Shown one piece after another: positions 11,087 to 24,800 of a stretch of 64,000 nucleotides of DNA. Source of the stretch: Lepus europaeus (taxonomy: Eukaryota > Chordata > Mammalia > Lagomorpha > Leporidae). Every line of letters begins with the position of its first letter. Positions within the stretch are counted from its first letter, which is position 1. The notes below the pieces were generated by a model that saw only the letters and a program-made list of their open reading frames with translations, was not told the origin of the DNA and made no database searches. The stretch lies in assembly GCF_033115175.1 (NCBI RefSeq), contig NC_084831.1:42998002-43062001 (forward strand), written 5' to 3'. The translations under genes and the position numbers were made by a program.

Positions 11087-14000
11087 AACCCTGACTTTCA
11101 AATAAATAAATAAATCTTTTTTTTTTTTTTAAGTTATTTGAGAGGCACAGAGAAAGAGACAGACAGAGGTCCTATCCACTGGTTCATTCCCCAAATGTCT
11201 ACAACTGCTGGAACCAGGCCAGAGTCAGGAGCCAGGTCTCCCACATGGGTAGCAAAGACTCAATCACTTGATCACTTGCTGCTTCCCAGGGTCTGCATGA
11301 GCAAAAAGCTGGAATCAGGAACTGGAGCTGTGCATTTAAACCCAGATACTCTCATGTGAAATGTAGGTATTTTATCCACGTTTTAACCGCTAAACACCTG
11401 CCCCTTAACATACACACCAACCTCACCTTCCATGTTATTGTGCTCTGACTATGCGAAAAACACACATACACATCTGCACAGCGTGCCCTAGCCACATGGG
11501 TCTCACCATTTCTCTACTTGCATTTGAATTCATGACTGAGCTTTTGCATTCGCTGTTTCCTGGGCCCTCCACCCCCTTGCCTATTAAAATTGAACTCACT
11601 CCTCAAAGAACAATTAATACGTCCTCCAAAAAGCCCCCATTGGGTTGAATCATGCCTTCTGTGATCTCACAGTGCATCATCAATTCCTGTTTAAAGGTAT
11701 ATCTTTCATTCTGCCTTTTAAAAAATTATTCACTTGCCTGCAGGTATGAGTGGAGTGGAAAAAACATAGGCTTTAGCGCCATAGTATTTTAGACTGGGTT
11801 CAAATACTGACTTCCCACTTACCTTAGGCAAAATTCTTGCCCTTATTTCCTCATCTATAAAGTGGAGATAATAGCCCAATTTTGTTGAGTTTTTGAATAT
11901 AGAATAAATAATATTTGCATGAAGGAAAAATTACATTTTTACTATTTCCAATTTCCCTGTTGCCACCACCACATGCATACACACATGAACACAAAGTGGG
12001 CAAAGGCACACTTTATAAACACCTAGAGTACAATATTGCTCTGCATAAGAAAAAAAAAGAGTAGATGGCAGGAGGATGCAGACAGAAAGTGCAGGGAGGA
12101 TTTTGGCAAGGGCTTGCAAAGGGAGCTCTGATGCTCCCTAGACAAGGAAGGGAAGGCGTAGAAGGGGAACTTGAGGGGAATTTTGCTGTGGGATGTGGGT
12201 GTAAACTTTCCTCTTGACTGTACGAAAAACATTCAGTACAGTCCATGTTCTTCAGCTGTGCTTGGAGAGTTGGATTGATTGTTATTGTTTGTTGGTTTTT
12301 TTAGTATCAAAAAGTTTAGAGTTACTTTCCTCTTGACTGTATGAAAAACATTCAGTACAGTCCATGTTCTTCAGCTGTGCTTGGAGAGTTGGATTGATTG
12401 TTATTGTTTGTTGGTTTTTTTAGTATCAACAATGTTGCAACTGGATTCAAGGTTAGATGGAGCTGAGTAAGAGCCTGACTGCCCCCAGGAGGCCTGGAAC
12501 GCAACTAGGCTGCAGATGCAGCCCTCCCAGCACAGTACAGATGCTTGATGAAGGTCATTTCCTGCGCCTTTCTCCTCCCCGCTCCCCCCCCCACCCCCAC
12601 CCCCACCCACCACCCACCCACCCCCCACCCACCCCCACCCCCAACCAAGGCAGAGCACGTGGTCACACAGAAGAATGTCTGCACAGTGTGTGACCTCCTT
12701 CCCCTTTTCAGAGAACTGGGGAGTGTGCCCCTGTCCTGTAGAGCTTGCTAATGCCAGGTTGCTCCCTACCCCATCTCTTTGGTCTACTTAAATTAGCATT
12801 TAAGTTTAGAGTTGCTTTTTTCAGACCTTTGAAAGAGTTGTACAGCAGAGGAGGTGTGGAGCTATCACATAAAAAGTATTCTTTTCCAGGTCAGTCTGAA
12901 CCTTTCCAACAACCACAGTGGCTCTTACATGATCCCATGGGGCTGACATCTATCGGTGAGCTTACCAAACATGATGTAATACTCAGATTCCGAATGCATA
13001 TCCTCTTGGTTCAGGGTAGCAGGAAAGAGTTTCACGTACCCACCACCACAATCGATGCCTTGCTCGTGTTTTACTGAAAACTGAACCACCAAGGTCTCAT
13101 TCACATTGCTGAATGGCTTAAATCGGGTCGAAAGGGCATAAAACTTGGCATCTTCACTGGTCTGGAGACCTGGAGGCAGAGACCACAGTCTTCAGGCAAA
13201 CATCCCCAGAAAGCAGCCAGAGAGACCCAGCACTTGACCTAATTTGACCCAAGGCTGCTCTGGTATTTTCTTACAAATCTATTATGTACCAGCTGCTGTG
13301 CTGGAAGCTTTACCCACATCTCTTTCAAGCCACCCTGCAAAATGGATATTGCCACTTCACAAAGCAGGAGGCTGAGTCATGGAGTGATCTGTTTAGGGCC
13401 CACAGCTAGTCAGGGACCAAGCTGGGATTTTTTATTTTTAAGATTAATTTATTTATGTGAAAGGCAGAAAGAGACAAATACAGAGATCTTCCATCTGCTG
13501 GTTCACTCCCCAAATGTCCACAATGGTCAAGGCTGGGCCAGGTTGGAACTGGGGAGCTGAGAACTCACTCCAGGTCTCCTAGGTGGGAGGCAGGGAGCCA
13601 AGCACCTGAAGCATCATCACGTGCCTTCCAAGGCGCACGCTTGTATGAAACTGGAATCAGGAGCCGAGTGGGGACTCAAACCCAAGCCTTCAATCCGGGA
13701 TGCCCAAGATTGGGTGTCCCAATTGGCATTTTGAACACAAGACCAAATGCCTACCCCTGCAAACTCAGATTTTAAGCCATGTTTGTTTGATTCTTTCTTT
13801 CCCCTATACCATGCTGTCTTTAATTTTCAAGAGATTACAGAATGTTGTTCCGCAGATTTTCAGAACAAGCCCTGATTTTCTGAGTCCTCTTAGGTGGCCA
13901 GAATGAGGCTGTGCCATGCACAAGTGCTGTTGTAGAAGGAAGTCCTACACCGCCTCTTAGATTGAGCAACGATGGTTGTTAACATGTATGGAACACATAC

Positions 14001-17000
14001 ATTTACCAGTGTGTTTCATAGAACTTAATCCTCGTGGTAACTCCATGAGGTGGGCTCTACTAACACCACCACTAATATGACAACATTGAGGGCCCTGTCA
14101 CGTGTCTGTATCCCCCAACCAGTCTGGGGAATTCCCACCCTCAACCATGACATTTTCCTCTACTTCAGAAAATACCAGGGCTGTCGGGAGTCTGGGAGCC
14201 TCTCTATAGTCTAACTACATGACTGTAGATGAAGAAAGCACACACAGTCAGAGATGAGACATACAAGCCACGTCTCCCAGCTCCAGCCAGCAACCTTCCT
14301 ATCATTCTGAGTCTCAGGCCCTCTTCGGCAACATATGGATAATTACTCCTACCTGGGAAGATTCCTAATGAAGATCACACAGGTAAGAGGCGTGAGAAAT
14401 ACTTTGTAAACTGTCAACACAAAATGTAAGTAAGAGCTACACCAATATTCAAGCTTCCTGAGGGTCCTTCCTTCAAAACACCACAGCTGTCTGAACTTCC
14501 ACGGGCTTATGTCAGGCTCTGAATAATTTTTAAGCTCCTGAAGATCAAAGGCGTCTTTATATTCCCAGCATCTAGGACAGGGTCTGAGCTCACTGTGCTA
14601 ACTTGCCTGGAAGGATCCCCGGGTCTGATTCCGATGATGATGCTTGGGCATTTATCGCACCCCAGGCCCTGCGGTATGCACTCTCACGCCTGACGATGCG
14701 TTATAGCTCCTACACTTTGAGGAGTATGCTTAGTTCCCTGAAGATCTTAAGGTGGGCTAGAGTGGCCCAAGAAAATTGCATGGGGGCTGGAGTGGGCACC
14801 AGGGAAAGAGCACACAGTTTGTAGGCATGAAGTCATGGTTTTGAGTCACTGCTCTGCCAAGCCCTGCTCTCTCAACCTCATTTGCACCCCAAGGCCCTTC
14901 TAGCTAGCCAGGCAGAATCAAATGAGCCCAACAGGGATGAGATGTGGGTGGCAGCAGACTGCCCTCACAGGGGTCATGGAGGCACAGGCCTCCCAGGGAC
15001 CTCTCAGGCTCCAATTCTGTCTCCTCTGGAAACAATTTTCCAGAGTGGATTTAAATGAGATTTAAAGTGCTCAAGCCAGTTCATAATTCTCTCCCTTAAT
15101 AAACATGAAAATCAGATTCATAACAGCAGCCAGGAGGGAGAAGATGGGAAACCACTCCAGGGAACAATCAATGGATTCTATTTATAGGACCAAAGCTTTC
15201 TCCGGAAAAAAAAAAAAAATGCCTGCAGACCTTGTCCTCAGAGCTCACCCTTCCTCCACAACATTATTTGACTCTCCCAATAGCCCAGGCTAATGGTAGG
15301 CAGTGATTATTACCTCTATATAATATCAGGGCTCAGAGATGTAATATTTGCCCAAAATGACACAGCCAGTGTCATTAAACGGTTGTAGGGGAGAGAGATA
15401 TTTGGGTGTTCTATGGTGCTTGTCTCTATTTCAAGTAGAGTGATATTTGAAAAACCCCAGCGGCCTGGGAAAAGCAGCAGAATCTAGTGCTAATGAACAC
15501 CGTCCCTGGAGGCAGATCCAGAATGAGATCTCAGCCCTACCTCTTGCCAGCTGTGTATATAGCCCTGGGCAAGTGGCTCTACCTCTCTGAGGCTTCTTTG
15601 CAAAACTGGCAAAATAATAGTAATCACCACCCAAAGTTGCTAGGGAGATTAATGGGGACAATGGATGTAAGAGCTTGGTTTGAGATGTCCTTATTCAGCG
15701 AATAGATGTTATCATTTTTCTAGAGGAGTTTATTCTTTTCTATTTTCAATGTTAAGAACAAGAAGTGACTTGATTGTAGATAAAAGACAATTGTATGAAA
15801 GTCATAATTTTTTTGTCAATTAGTGTATTCCTGAATCCCAGCATTTACCTTTATCTTTTTCTTTGTCTGCGTAAAATCTTCCTGCAGTGAGCTGAAATTT
15901 ACCATAATCCGGCTGATGTTTAGATTCTACCCATCGTTTTTTCCATCCATCTAAAAAACAAAGGAAAAAACAGCAACACATAGAAAGTACTTACTTTCTT
16001 AAAGACATTAAAATGCTGCTAATGCTGACTGGGACTTAGAGGAGTGGCAAGGGTGTATCAGGGGATGGCGGCAATATTCCTGAAATCCCCCTCATGTCTG
16101 GTGCCCGAGTCTCACTGTCTGTGCATTCCTACATGGAGTGGCTCAACTACCAAGCCATTTGTAAGTTAACGCCCTACCGCACCCTCTGTATGACAGTTGA
16201 ATCCTGAAAGTCACTAAGAGACTATGTGGTTGAAAGGCATGAAATATTTATTCTCATAAAAGTAGGTGGAGGGGCCAGCATTGTGGCACAGCGAGTTAAG
16301 TCACTGCTTGTAATGCCGGCTTCCCGTGTTCTTTTTTTTTTTTCCCAGTTTTTTTTTTTTTTTTTTTAAGATTTATTTATTTATTTGAAAGCCAGAGTTA
16401 CACAGAGAGAGGAGAAGCAAAGAGAGAGAGAGAGAGAGAGAGGTCTTCTATCCAATGGTTCACTCCCACAATGGCCAGAGCTGCGCCAATCCAAAGCCAG
16501 GAGCCAGGAGCTTCTTCCTAGTCTCCCACGCGGGTGTAGGGGCCCAAGGACTTGGACCATCTTCTACTGCTTTCCCAGGCCATAGCAGAGAGCTGGTTTG
16601 GAAGTGAAGCAGCTGGGTCTCAAACTGGCGCCGGTATGGGATGCCAGCACTTCAGGCCAGGGCGTTAACCCACTGTGCCACAGTGCTGGCCCCAGAGCAC
16701 CAGTTCTAGTCCCAGCTGCTCCACTTCCAAGTCAGCTCCTGCTAATGTGCCTTGGAAAGAAGCGGAAGATGGCCCAATTGCTTGGGCTCCTGCTACCCAC
16801 ATGGGAGACTCAAATGGAATTCCAGGCTCCTGGCTTCGGCCTGGCCCAGCTCTGGTCATTGGAGCAATTTGGAGAATGAGCCAACAGATGGAAGATCTCT
16901 TTCTCTCATTTCTCTCCTTCTCTCTGTCACTCTGCCTTTCAAATAAATGAATGTGTAGGGTTTTTTTAAAGTGTAGATGGAAAAATATGCTTAGGGAGAC

Positions 17001-20000
17001 AAAGCCCTTATACATATTTATGTTTAGTACAGTAAAATAATAAAATCTTCCACAAGTAAAGACATTAGCAATAACATTTTATACTTTTTGAATTAGTAAT
17101 ATGATGACAATCAATTTCCATTTACCCCTTTTTGTTGTTTAAATTTTTTAGACCCTTCCTTGCAGTTCAAGAAGATGCTAATAAATCTGCTTTGCTTTGT
17201 CCTAGATGGCATGTAGACAAAGAAGTACTCTTTTTGGACCTGGCACTCCTTCCAAACATTCAGTGCCTTTCTGATTGTACGCTTGGAGTTGCTGACTTCC
17301 TGGACCCACCATGATCCCAGAGTCACAGGGCAATCTGGCCTTAAAGGGAGCCTGTATTTCAGCTCCCTGCAGCTAACTGGACATTCCTCAAATCCCACAA
17401 CCTAATATCTAAGGTTATTGCTTTAAGCTCTACTCACAAAAACCCCTTATCACCACACATCCACTAAGACCACTGGGAGCTGCTCTAGCAGCTCCTATTG
17501 CTCAAGTCTGATGACTCAGCTACCATTTCTCATGAGACCCAGGGGATTTGGGCTTGCTTTTGAAGAAGTTAAGAATATGCCATCCCAAAATATGCTGCTC
17601 TGGCACATTGACCATCACTCTGACCTTCATTCTGGCTTTCAAAAGCAGAAGATAAGATTTTCATGTGAGAAATGTCTTTCCTATACCAAAAGAAAAAAAT
17701 AAAAAATACATTCTTTTATTTCTTTTTTAAAGTAACATTCTTTTGAAAATTTTAGATTTTATATATTTGAAAAGCAGAGAAAGAGAGAACTCTCCCATTT
17801 GGGTGCACTTTCCAAATGCCTACAACAGCTGGGACTGGGCCAGGCTGAAGCCAATTGCCTGTGACTCAATCTGGATCTCCAGTGTGGGTGGCAGGGACTG
17901 AAGTACTTGAGCCATCACTTGTTGCCTCCCAGCGGGTACATTAGCAGGAAGCTGGAGTCAGGAGCCCCAGCTGAGAATTGATTTCAGGCACCCCAGTATG
18001 CAATGTGGGCATCCCAAGTGCCATCTTAACTGCTGTGCCAGGAGCCTACCCCTGTAAATAACATTCTTTTTATCAAGGATAGGAAGTTGAAATTGAGGGA
18101 AATCTTTATAAACAAATCTTATTGAACTGACCCTCATCTTCCTAGTCACTTCTCTCCCCAGTGAATTAACCTGCCCTGTCACACTTCACAGTTCACTCTT
18201 CTCTGTCCAACTAGATATATAAAAAGCCGACTCTGATGCTTCTTTGGATCTTCATTCCCTTATGAGGGCCATCACGTGTTGTGAGTACAGCAGGATTTGT
18301 CTCCCTAAAACTCACACAGCTGATAAAATTCTGATTCTTAATGTCAATGTTTGATGGGTTAATGATGGAAACTTGATCCAATGATGGTACCTGAGAGGTG
18401 GGGCCCATGGGAGGTCTTGGGTTGCTGGAAGCGTGCCCCTGGAGAGCAGTTCTCTAGAGAGGATTGCTTATTTGAGTCTAGGTTCTCTCTCTTCCCTGAT
18501 CGTGCTTCTGCACCCACCATGAGCAGCCCTCATCAGACGTTAGACCACGGGGCTACGCCATCCTGGAACCTCCAACTGTGAGCTGAAATAAACCTTTTCT
18601 TCTCCAGAGAAGCTCCTCTCAGTTATTTTAGTTAAAGTAACAGAAAATTGGCTAATACACCATTCACACACAACTTATATTAAGTAGACTTGTATGCTTT
18701 TCTCCTGTTAATCTGACTTATGTCACTTTAATTTTTAGTCCCTAGCTGTAAAAGAGAAGAGGTAAATTTTGCCTCCCTAACATTTTCTGTGATCTTCCCC
18801 TGTCTCTCTCAAGGTCTCAGTATTGAACACTCAAGGTGTCTGTGTGCCCACCTTTCTTCTTAGCTCCTTTGGGAGGGGTCCCAGGAGTTCCTTCCTGCCT
18901 AAAGTTGCTGTGACTTGAATGGATTGGACCCTGCTTCCCTGGCCACAGCAGGCCAATGAAGGACAATCACAGATGCCAAAGCCAATACATATATTATTGT
19001 GAATGAGACCCTCCTGTGGCTCCCTGAAAACCTGACCTCATTTACTGTCATTGGCAATGCTATGAGACAGGTATTCTTAAGTCCCACTTCGTGTCTAGTA
19101 AGTGGTGGACCTGAGATGTGAACTCAAACCTGTTTGATTTCCAAACTTCTCTGGAAGAAGTGAAATAAACAGAGTAAAGCGCTGTATGGGGGAAAAATGC
19201 ATAGTAATAAGATAGCTACTGTTTCAGGCATTGCGCCTGGTACTTTTCACTGACCATCTCATTGCATTCTTATATTATTATTGGTTGGCAATGAACATCC
19301 TAGTTATTCTTCCATTCAAAAGATGAGGAAACTGAAGTTCAGGATCTTACCCAAGATCTCAGTTTATAAATAAGTGGGCAAACCAGGCCCAGACCCAGGT
19401 CTGTGTTACACCAAAATCTGTGCTTTCAATCCCTGTACTATATGACATCTCATGAAGTCACTTGTGTGAAAAGCCCTTTATAACCTAAAGAGATTGCAGC
19501 TCTTTTACAGTTTGTAACTTCTACTCTGTGTATAAGGTGAATAATGTCTGTCTTCCCAACCAAAGTGGTAAGTTTCATATCTATTTTGCTGACCAACGTG
19601 TCCCAGTATCAATTTCAGAGTAAATCACCAAAAATCTTGTTAAATGATTAAATCAATGAAGAATCATGCCTTTTGTCTAAGCCATAAGATTATAAAGGAA
19701 TTGATACATCAATTTATCTATTTGACAAATATTAATTGGGCCTAACAAACATGTAGAAACAGTTGTGCAACTTCAGCCTTGAACTCTATGGGACAAGAAG
19801 TCAGAACTTCTCACTAATGATGGTGTTTCTGGATAAACAGTTTTGATGCAAACCAAATTTGGTATAATTTAGAGTGTCTCAAAATAAGGAACCCCTCTTG
19901 TAAGGAAAATAATGCCATGTGATTAATAAAGTCCCACTTCAATGTCTCATATGTTGGCCTCTTACCATCATAACATCTTTTTTTTTTTTTTTTTTTACAG

Positions 20001-21822
20001 GCAGAGTGGACAGTGAGAGAGAGAGAGACAGAGAGAAAGGTCTTCCTTTGCCATTGGTTCACCCTCCAATGGCCGCCGCGGCTGGTGCGCTGTGGCCGGC
20101 GCACCGTGCTGATCGGATGGCAGGAACCAGGTGCCTATCCTGGTCTCCCATGGGGTGCAGGGCCCAAGGACCTGGGCCATCCTCCACTGCACTCCCTGGC
20201 CACAGCAGAGAGCTGGCCTGGAAGAGGGGCAACCGGGACAGAATCCGGCACCCCGACCGGGACTAGAACCTGGTGTGCCGGCGCCACAAGGCGGAGGATT
20301 AGCCTGTTAAGCCACAGCGCTGGCCAGAGAGGTGTTTTTTTTTGTTTTTTGTTTTTTGTTTTTTGTTTTTTTTTTTGGACAGGCAGAGTGGACAGTGAGA
20401 GAGAGAGAGAGACAGAGAGAAAGGTCTTCCTTTTTGCCGTTGGTTCACCCTCCAATGGCCGCTGCGGCTGGCGCATTGTGCCGATCCGAAGCCAAGAGCA
20501 AAGTGCTTCTCCTGGTCTCCCATGTGGGTGCAGGGCCCAAGGACTTGGGCCATCCTCCACTGCCTTCCCGGGCCATAGCAGAGAGCTGGCCTGGAAGAGG
20601 GGCAACCGGGATGGAATCCGGCTCCCCAACTGGGACTAGAACCCGGTGTGCCGGCGCCGCAAGGTGGAGGATTAGCCTGTTAAGCCACGGCGCCGGCCAC
20701 GTCTTAATATCATAAAAGACTGAGGCCCGAATGACCCTTGGTGATCACCGCATCTGACTTCCTGCCGTTACAGATAGGGAGATTAAAGCCCAGAGAAGGA
20801 AGCGATTTGCTCAAGGACACGATTCTCAACAGCAGATACAACTCCAGAACTAAGTTCTTCTGCACTGTGTCTCTAGACTCATTTATTTCTCCATTCAATA
20901 AACATTTGAGCATTCACTTTGTGCCAGGCATCAGACACACAGACATGAATCTGATGAGGTTCCTTTAGGGACTTAAGAGCCTCAGGGAGTCCATAATTTG
21001 GTAGAAGAGACAGAGAGGTAAACAGCTGAAAACAAGTAAAACAGCAGCATGGAGAGGATAGTAGTGATACAAAGAGGGACAAGGCAATGAAATTCAAAAC
21101 AGCACTGACAGCATGCAGCATCAGGCAGTGTTCCGAGAAGGCAAGAAGGCGTACCGGAAGGAATAAGATTTGAAAATGCACAAAGGTGAGGAGCAGGTGT
21201 TCCAAACAGAGTGATTTGCATGTGCAAAGGCCCAGAGGCCTGGAACAGCATGGTGGTTCAGGGAAACTCTAAGTAGTACTGCACAGTTTTGCAGGAGAGA
21301 GAGGAGACTACTACAAGGGCCTGATCACCAAGAGCTCATTAGCTGAGAGAGAGACTGCTTTAACCAAGGTTGGATGCTAACATCTCAGTGCCCCTGCTAA
21401 ATCTTTCCTTCAAATTATTAATCAAACACCTGTAGGTCCCCAGAGACCCACACCAACCAGTGATGAACTTTTAGAAGTTAGCGTATCTCGCTGATAATTG
21501 TACACAGCACATTCCAATTGCAGAGGTATGGAACCAAGGAGGCCACATAACCACAGTTCCCCGGTCAAATGAACTTATTTCCATATTTGCACCTCCCTCC
21601 ATGACTGGCTCCTTATGGAGCTCAAATCAAAACACTGGGCTAGGGCGCTGCTACCAGTTTCAGCAACTTCTTTAACTTCTCTGACACTCAGTTTCCCCAA
21701 CTGTAGAAAGGGGTCCTCTAATTCATAGCTGCTGCTGCTGCTTTTTTTTTTTTTTTAAGATTTGTGTTTGTTTGTTTATTTATTTATTTGAAAGGCAAAG
21801 CAACAGAGAAAGGGGGAGAGCC

Positions 21823-21863
<41 letters not shown>

Positions 21864-24800
21864 CCATCCTCTGATTCGCTCCCCAATTGGCTGCAACAGC
21901 CAAGGCTGGACAAGGCTGAAGTCAGGGGCCAGGAACTCTCCCACCTGGATGTCAAGGGCCCAAGCACTTGAGCCATCTTCCAGTGCCTTCCCAGGTGCGT
22001 CAGCAGGAAGCTAGATCAGAAGCAGAGCAGCAGAGACTGGAATACAGGGTGCCAGCACCATAAGCAGCAGCTATAACCACTGTGGCACAACGCCAACCTC
22101 CTCACTCACACTTTCTCAAAGAGTTACATGAAATATTGTGCAATGCAGTACCAGGCATGCAATAAATGCTCAATAAACACTACTTGAGGCTGAACCTATC
22201 TATATTTATATGTGAATAAGCATACTATAGATAGATGGATAGGTAGATAGATAGATAGATATAGATATAACATCAAAGGTAAAGAGATATAAATATTTAT
22301 AGACTGAAAAATAAAAGTTGTGCCTTCCCCAGCACCTAGTTCTGAACCTGGGATGGAATAGATCTGATAGAAAATGCCTGCATAGTTAGATAAGAGTACC
22401 TGTTTTCTAGGACTGGCGCCATGGCTCACTTGGTTAATCCTCTGCCTGCGGCGCCGGCATCCCTTATGGGCACCGGGTTCTAGTCCTGGTTTCTCCTCTT
22501 CCAGTCCAGCTCTCTGCTGTGGCCCAGGAAGGCAGTGGAGGATGGCCCAGGTGCTTGGGCCCTGCACCCACATGGGAGACCAGGAGGAAGCACCTGGCTC
22601 CTGGTTTCAGATTGGCGCAGCACGCCGGCTGTGGCGGCCATTTGGGGAGTGAACCAACAGAAGGAAAACCTTTCTCTCTGTGTCTCTCTCACTGTCTAAC
22701 TCTGCCTGTCAAATAATAAAAAAAAAAAGTACCTGTTTGCTGAATTTAGTCAACATCATCAGATGATGTTCGGCAGAAGAGTTTGACAGATAACCTAACG
22801 TTTTTCCCTTCAGGTTCCAACATTTTGTCTATCATTTTCAACAGAAAAAAAAATATTTCTGTATATCATGAAAGATCCTGGCCTTTTGTACAGAGAACTC
22901 TTAAAAAAAAAAAGACTAGGGAGCTGGTGTTGTGGTATAGTAGGTTAAGCTTCTGCCTGCAGCACCAGCATCCCCTAAGGGTGCCAGTTTGAGTCCCGGC
23001 TGCTCCATTTCCAATCCAGCTCTCTGCTAATGGCCTGGGAAAGCAGTGGAAGATGGCCCAAGTGTTTGGGCCCCTGTACCCATGTGAGAGACCCAGAAGA
23101 AGCTCCTGGCTGCTGGCTTTAGATCGGCCCTGCTCTGGCCCTGGTGGCCATTTGGGGTGTGAACCAGCGGATGGAAGGCCTTTCTCTCTGTCTCTCCCTC
23201 TCTCTGTAACTCTGCCTCTCAAACAAATAAATGTCTTTAAAAATATCTAAACTTTCCTGAGGACTTTAAGTCCGTATTGGGCTGTCATGTAAAGTGGAAG
23301 CACAGGTCTGGTTTTCAGGGTTTCCTGTCTCCACTGTTTCCATTCTGTTGAGCAGCCCTCCCCAAGGTCAGTGTGTGGTCCTAGCAAAGCACCCAGTTCT
23401 CGTGAGGCCAGTGGACCCACAACCCTGCTTTATCTGCCTACCGACTTCCTGCCTACTTCCCTTCTTTTCTGTCTGTCTGCCGGTCTACCTGCATAGCTGT
23501 CATACAGATCCTACTCGTTCAAATATTAACCGACTGGGGGAAAGGTTTGCAGGGTGGTGAACAGCAGCACAGGATGAACATCTGAGCCTTCCCAGCTGTT
23601 GACGTGGTGAGCTGATCACTTCTCTGAATCTGTCTCCTTATAGATGAGGATTACACGAAACTCTAGAGGCCAGCACTGAGGTGCAGTAAGTGAAGCCGCC
23701 ATCTGCAACACCAGCATTTCAGATAGGTGCCAGTTTGAGTTCCAGCTGCTCCACTTCTGATCCAGCACCCTGCTAAATGTGCCTGGGAAAGCAGCAGAAA
23801 ACAGCAAACATCCTTGGGGCCCTGCCACCCATGTGGGAGACCTGGATGGGGTGTGAGGCTCCTGGCTTCAATCTGGCACAGCCCTGGTTGTTGCTGCCAT
23901 TTGGGGGGTAAACCAGTGGATGGAAGGTCTCTCCATCTCTCTCACTCTGCTTTTCAAAATATGAATAAGTCTTTGAAGGAAAAAAAACTCTAAAAAAGGG
24001 AGCTATGTAAACATAGCACATGCTGAATACATGTTTGTAAAGCAATGGATCGGCATGAGGACAAAATCAATGAAGTTAATACAAATAACCATCATTGCTG
24101 TCATTGGATGAGAGCCTCGTGGAGGTCCTCCACTTATCCGGGAGGCTGTCCCATCCTGTACAGATAACCAAGTTTGTTAACGAAGTGTATATTACAACAG
24201 AGCCTCTGTGCTAGAAGTAGAAAAGGCTAGAAGCTTTTCACTTGAATATTTACAGAACAGCTTTGCTGTGCCATCTGAGGGCTAGACACCAGGGCAGTAG
24301 TGTGAGGTATAACTCCTTGGGCCCCCAAGCCCTCAAGGAGCTCTCTGTCTAATGGGAGGGACAGGCAAATAAAGCATCTGTTTTTTTATTTTATAATTCT
24401 TTTTTTTTCTTTAAAGATTCATTTATTTTATTTGAAAGTCAGAGTTACACAGAGAGAGAAGAGGCAGAGAGAGAGGTCTTCCATCCACTGGTTCACTCCC
24501 TAATTGGCCGTAATGACTGGAGCTGAGCAGATTGGAAGCCAGGAGCCAAGAGCTTCTTCCAGGTCTCCCACACAGATGCAGGGGCCCAAGAGCTTGGGCC
24601 ATCTTCTACTGCTTTTCCAGGCCACAGCAGAGAGCTGGATTGGAAGTGGGGCAGCCGGGACTCAAACCAGCGCCCATATGGATGCCGGCACTGCACCCTT
24701 ATTTTATATTTCTTAATTTTTCAAAGTAATTTATTGTATAAAATGTAGAAAGTCCAGAAAATGCAAATAAGCAGTAAAAATATCTATAGTCTCCTTCCCA

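Noticed and set aside
20013-20639. 208-codon open frame on the plus strand
   Set aside because: It is translation through two young CSINEs in minus orientation; the same peptide recurs at other SINE copies (25081, 38074, 46387).
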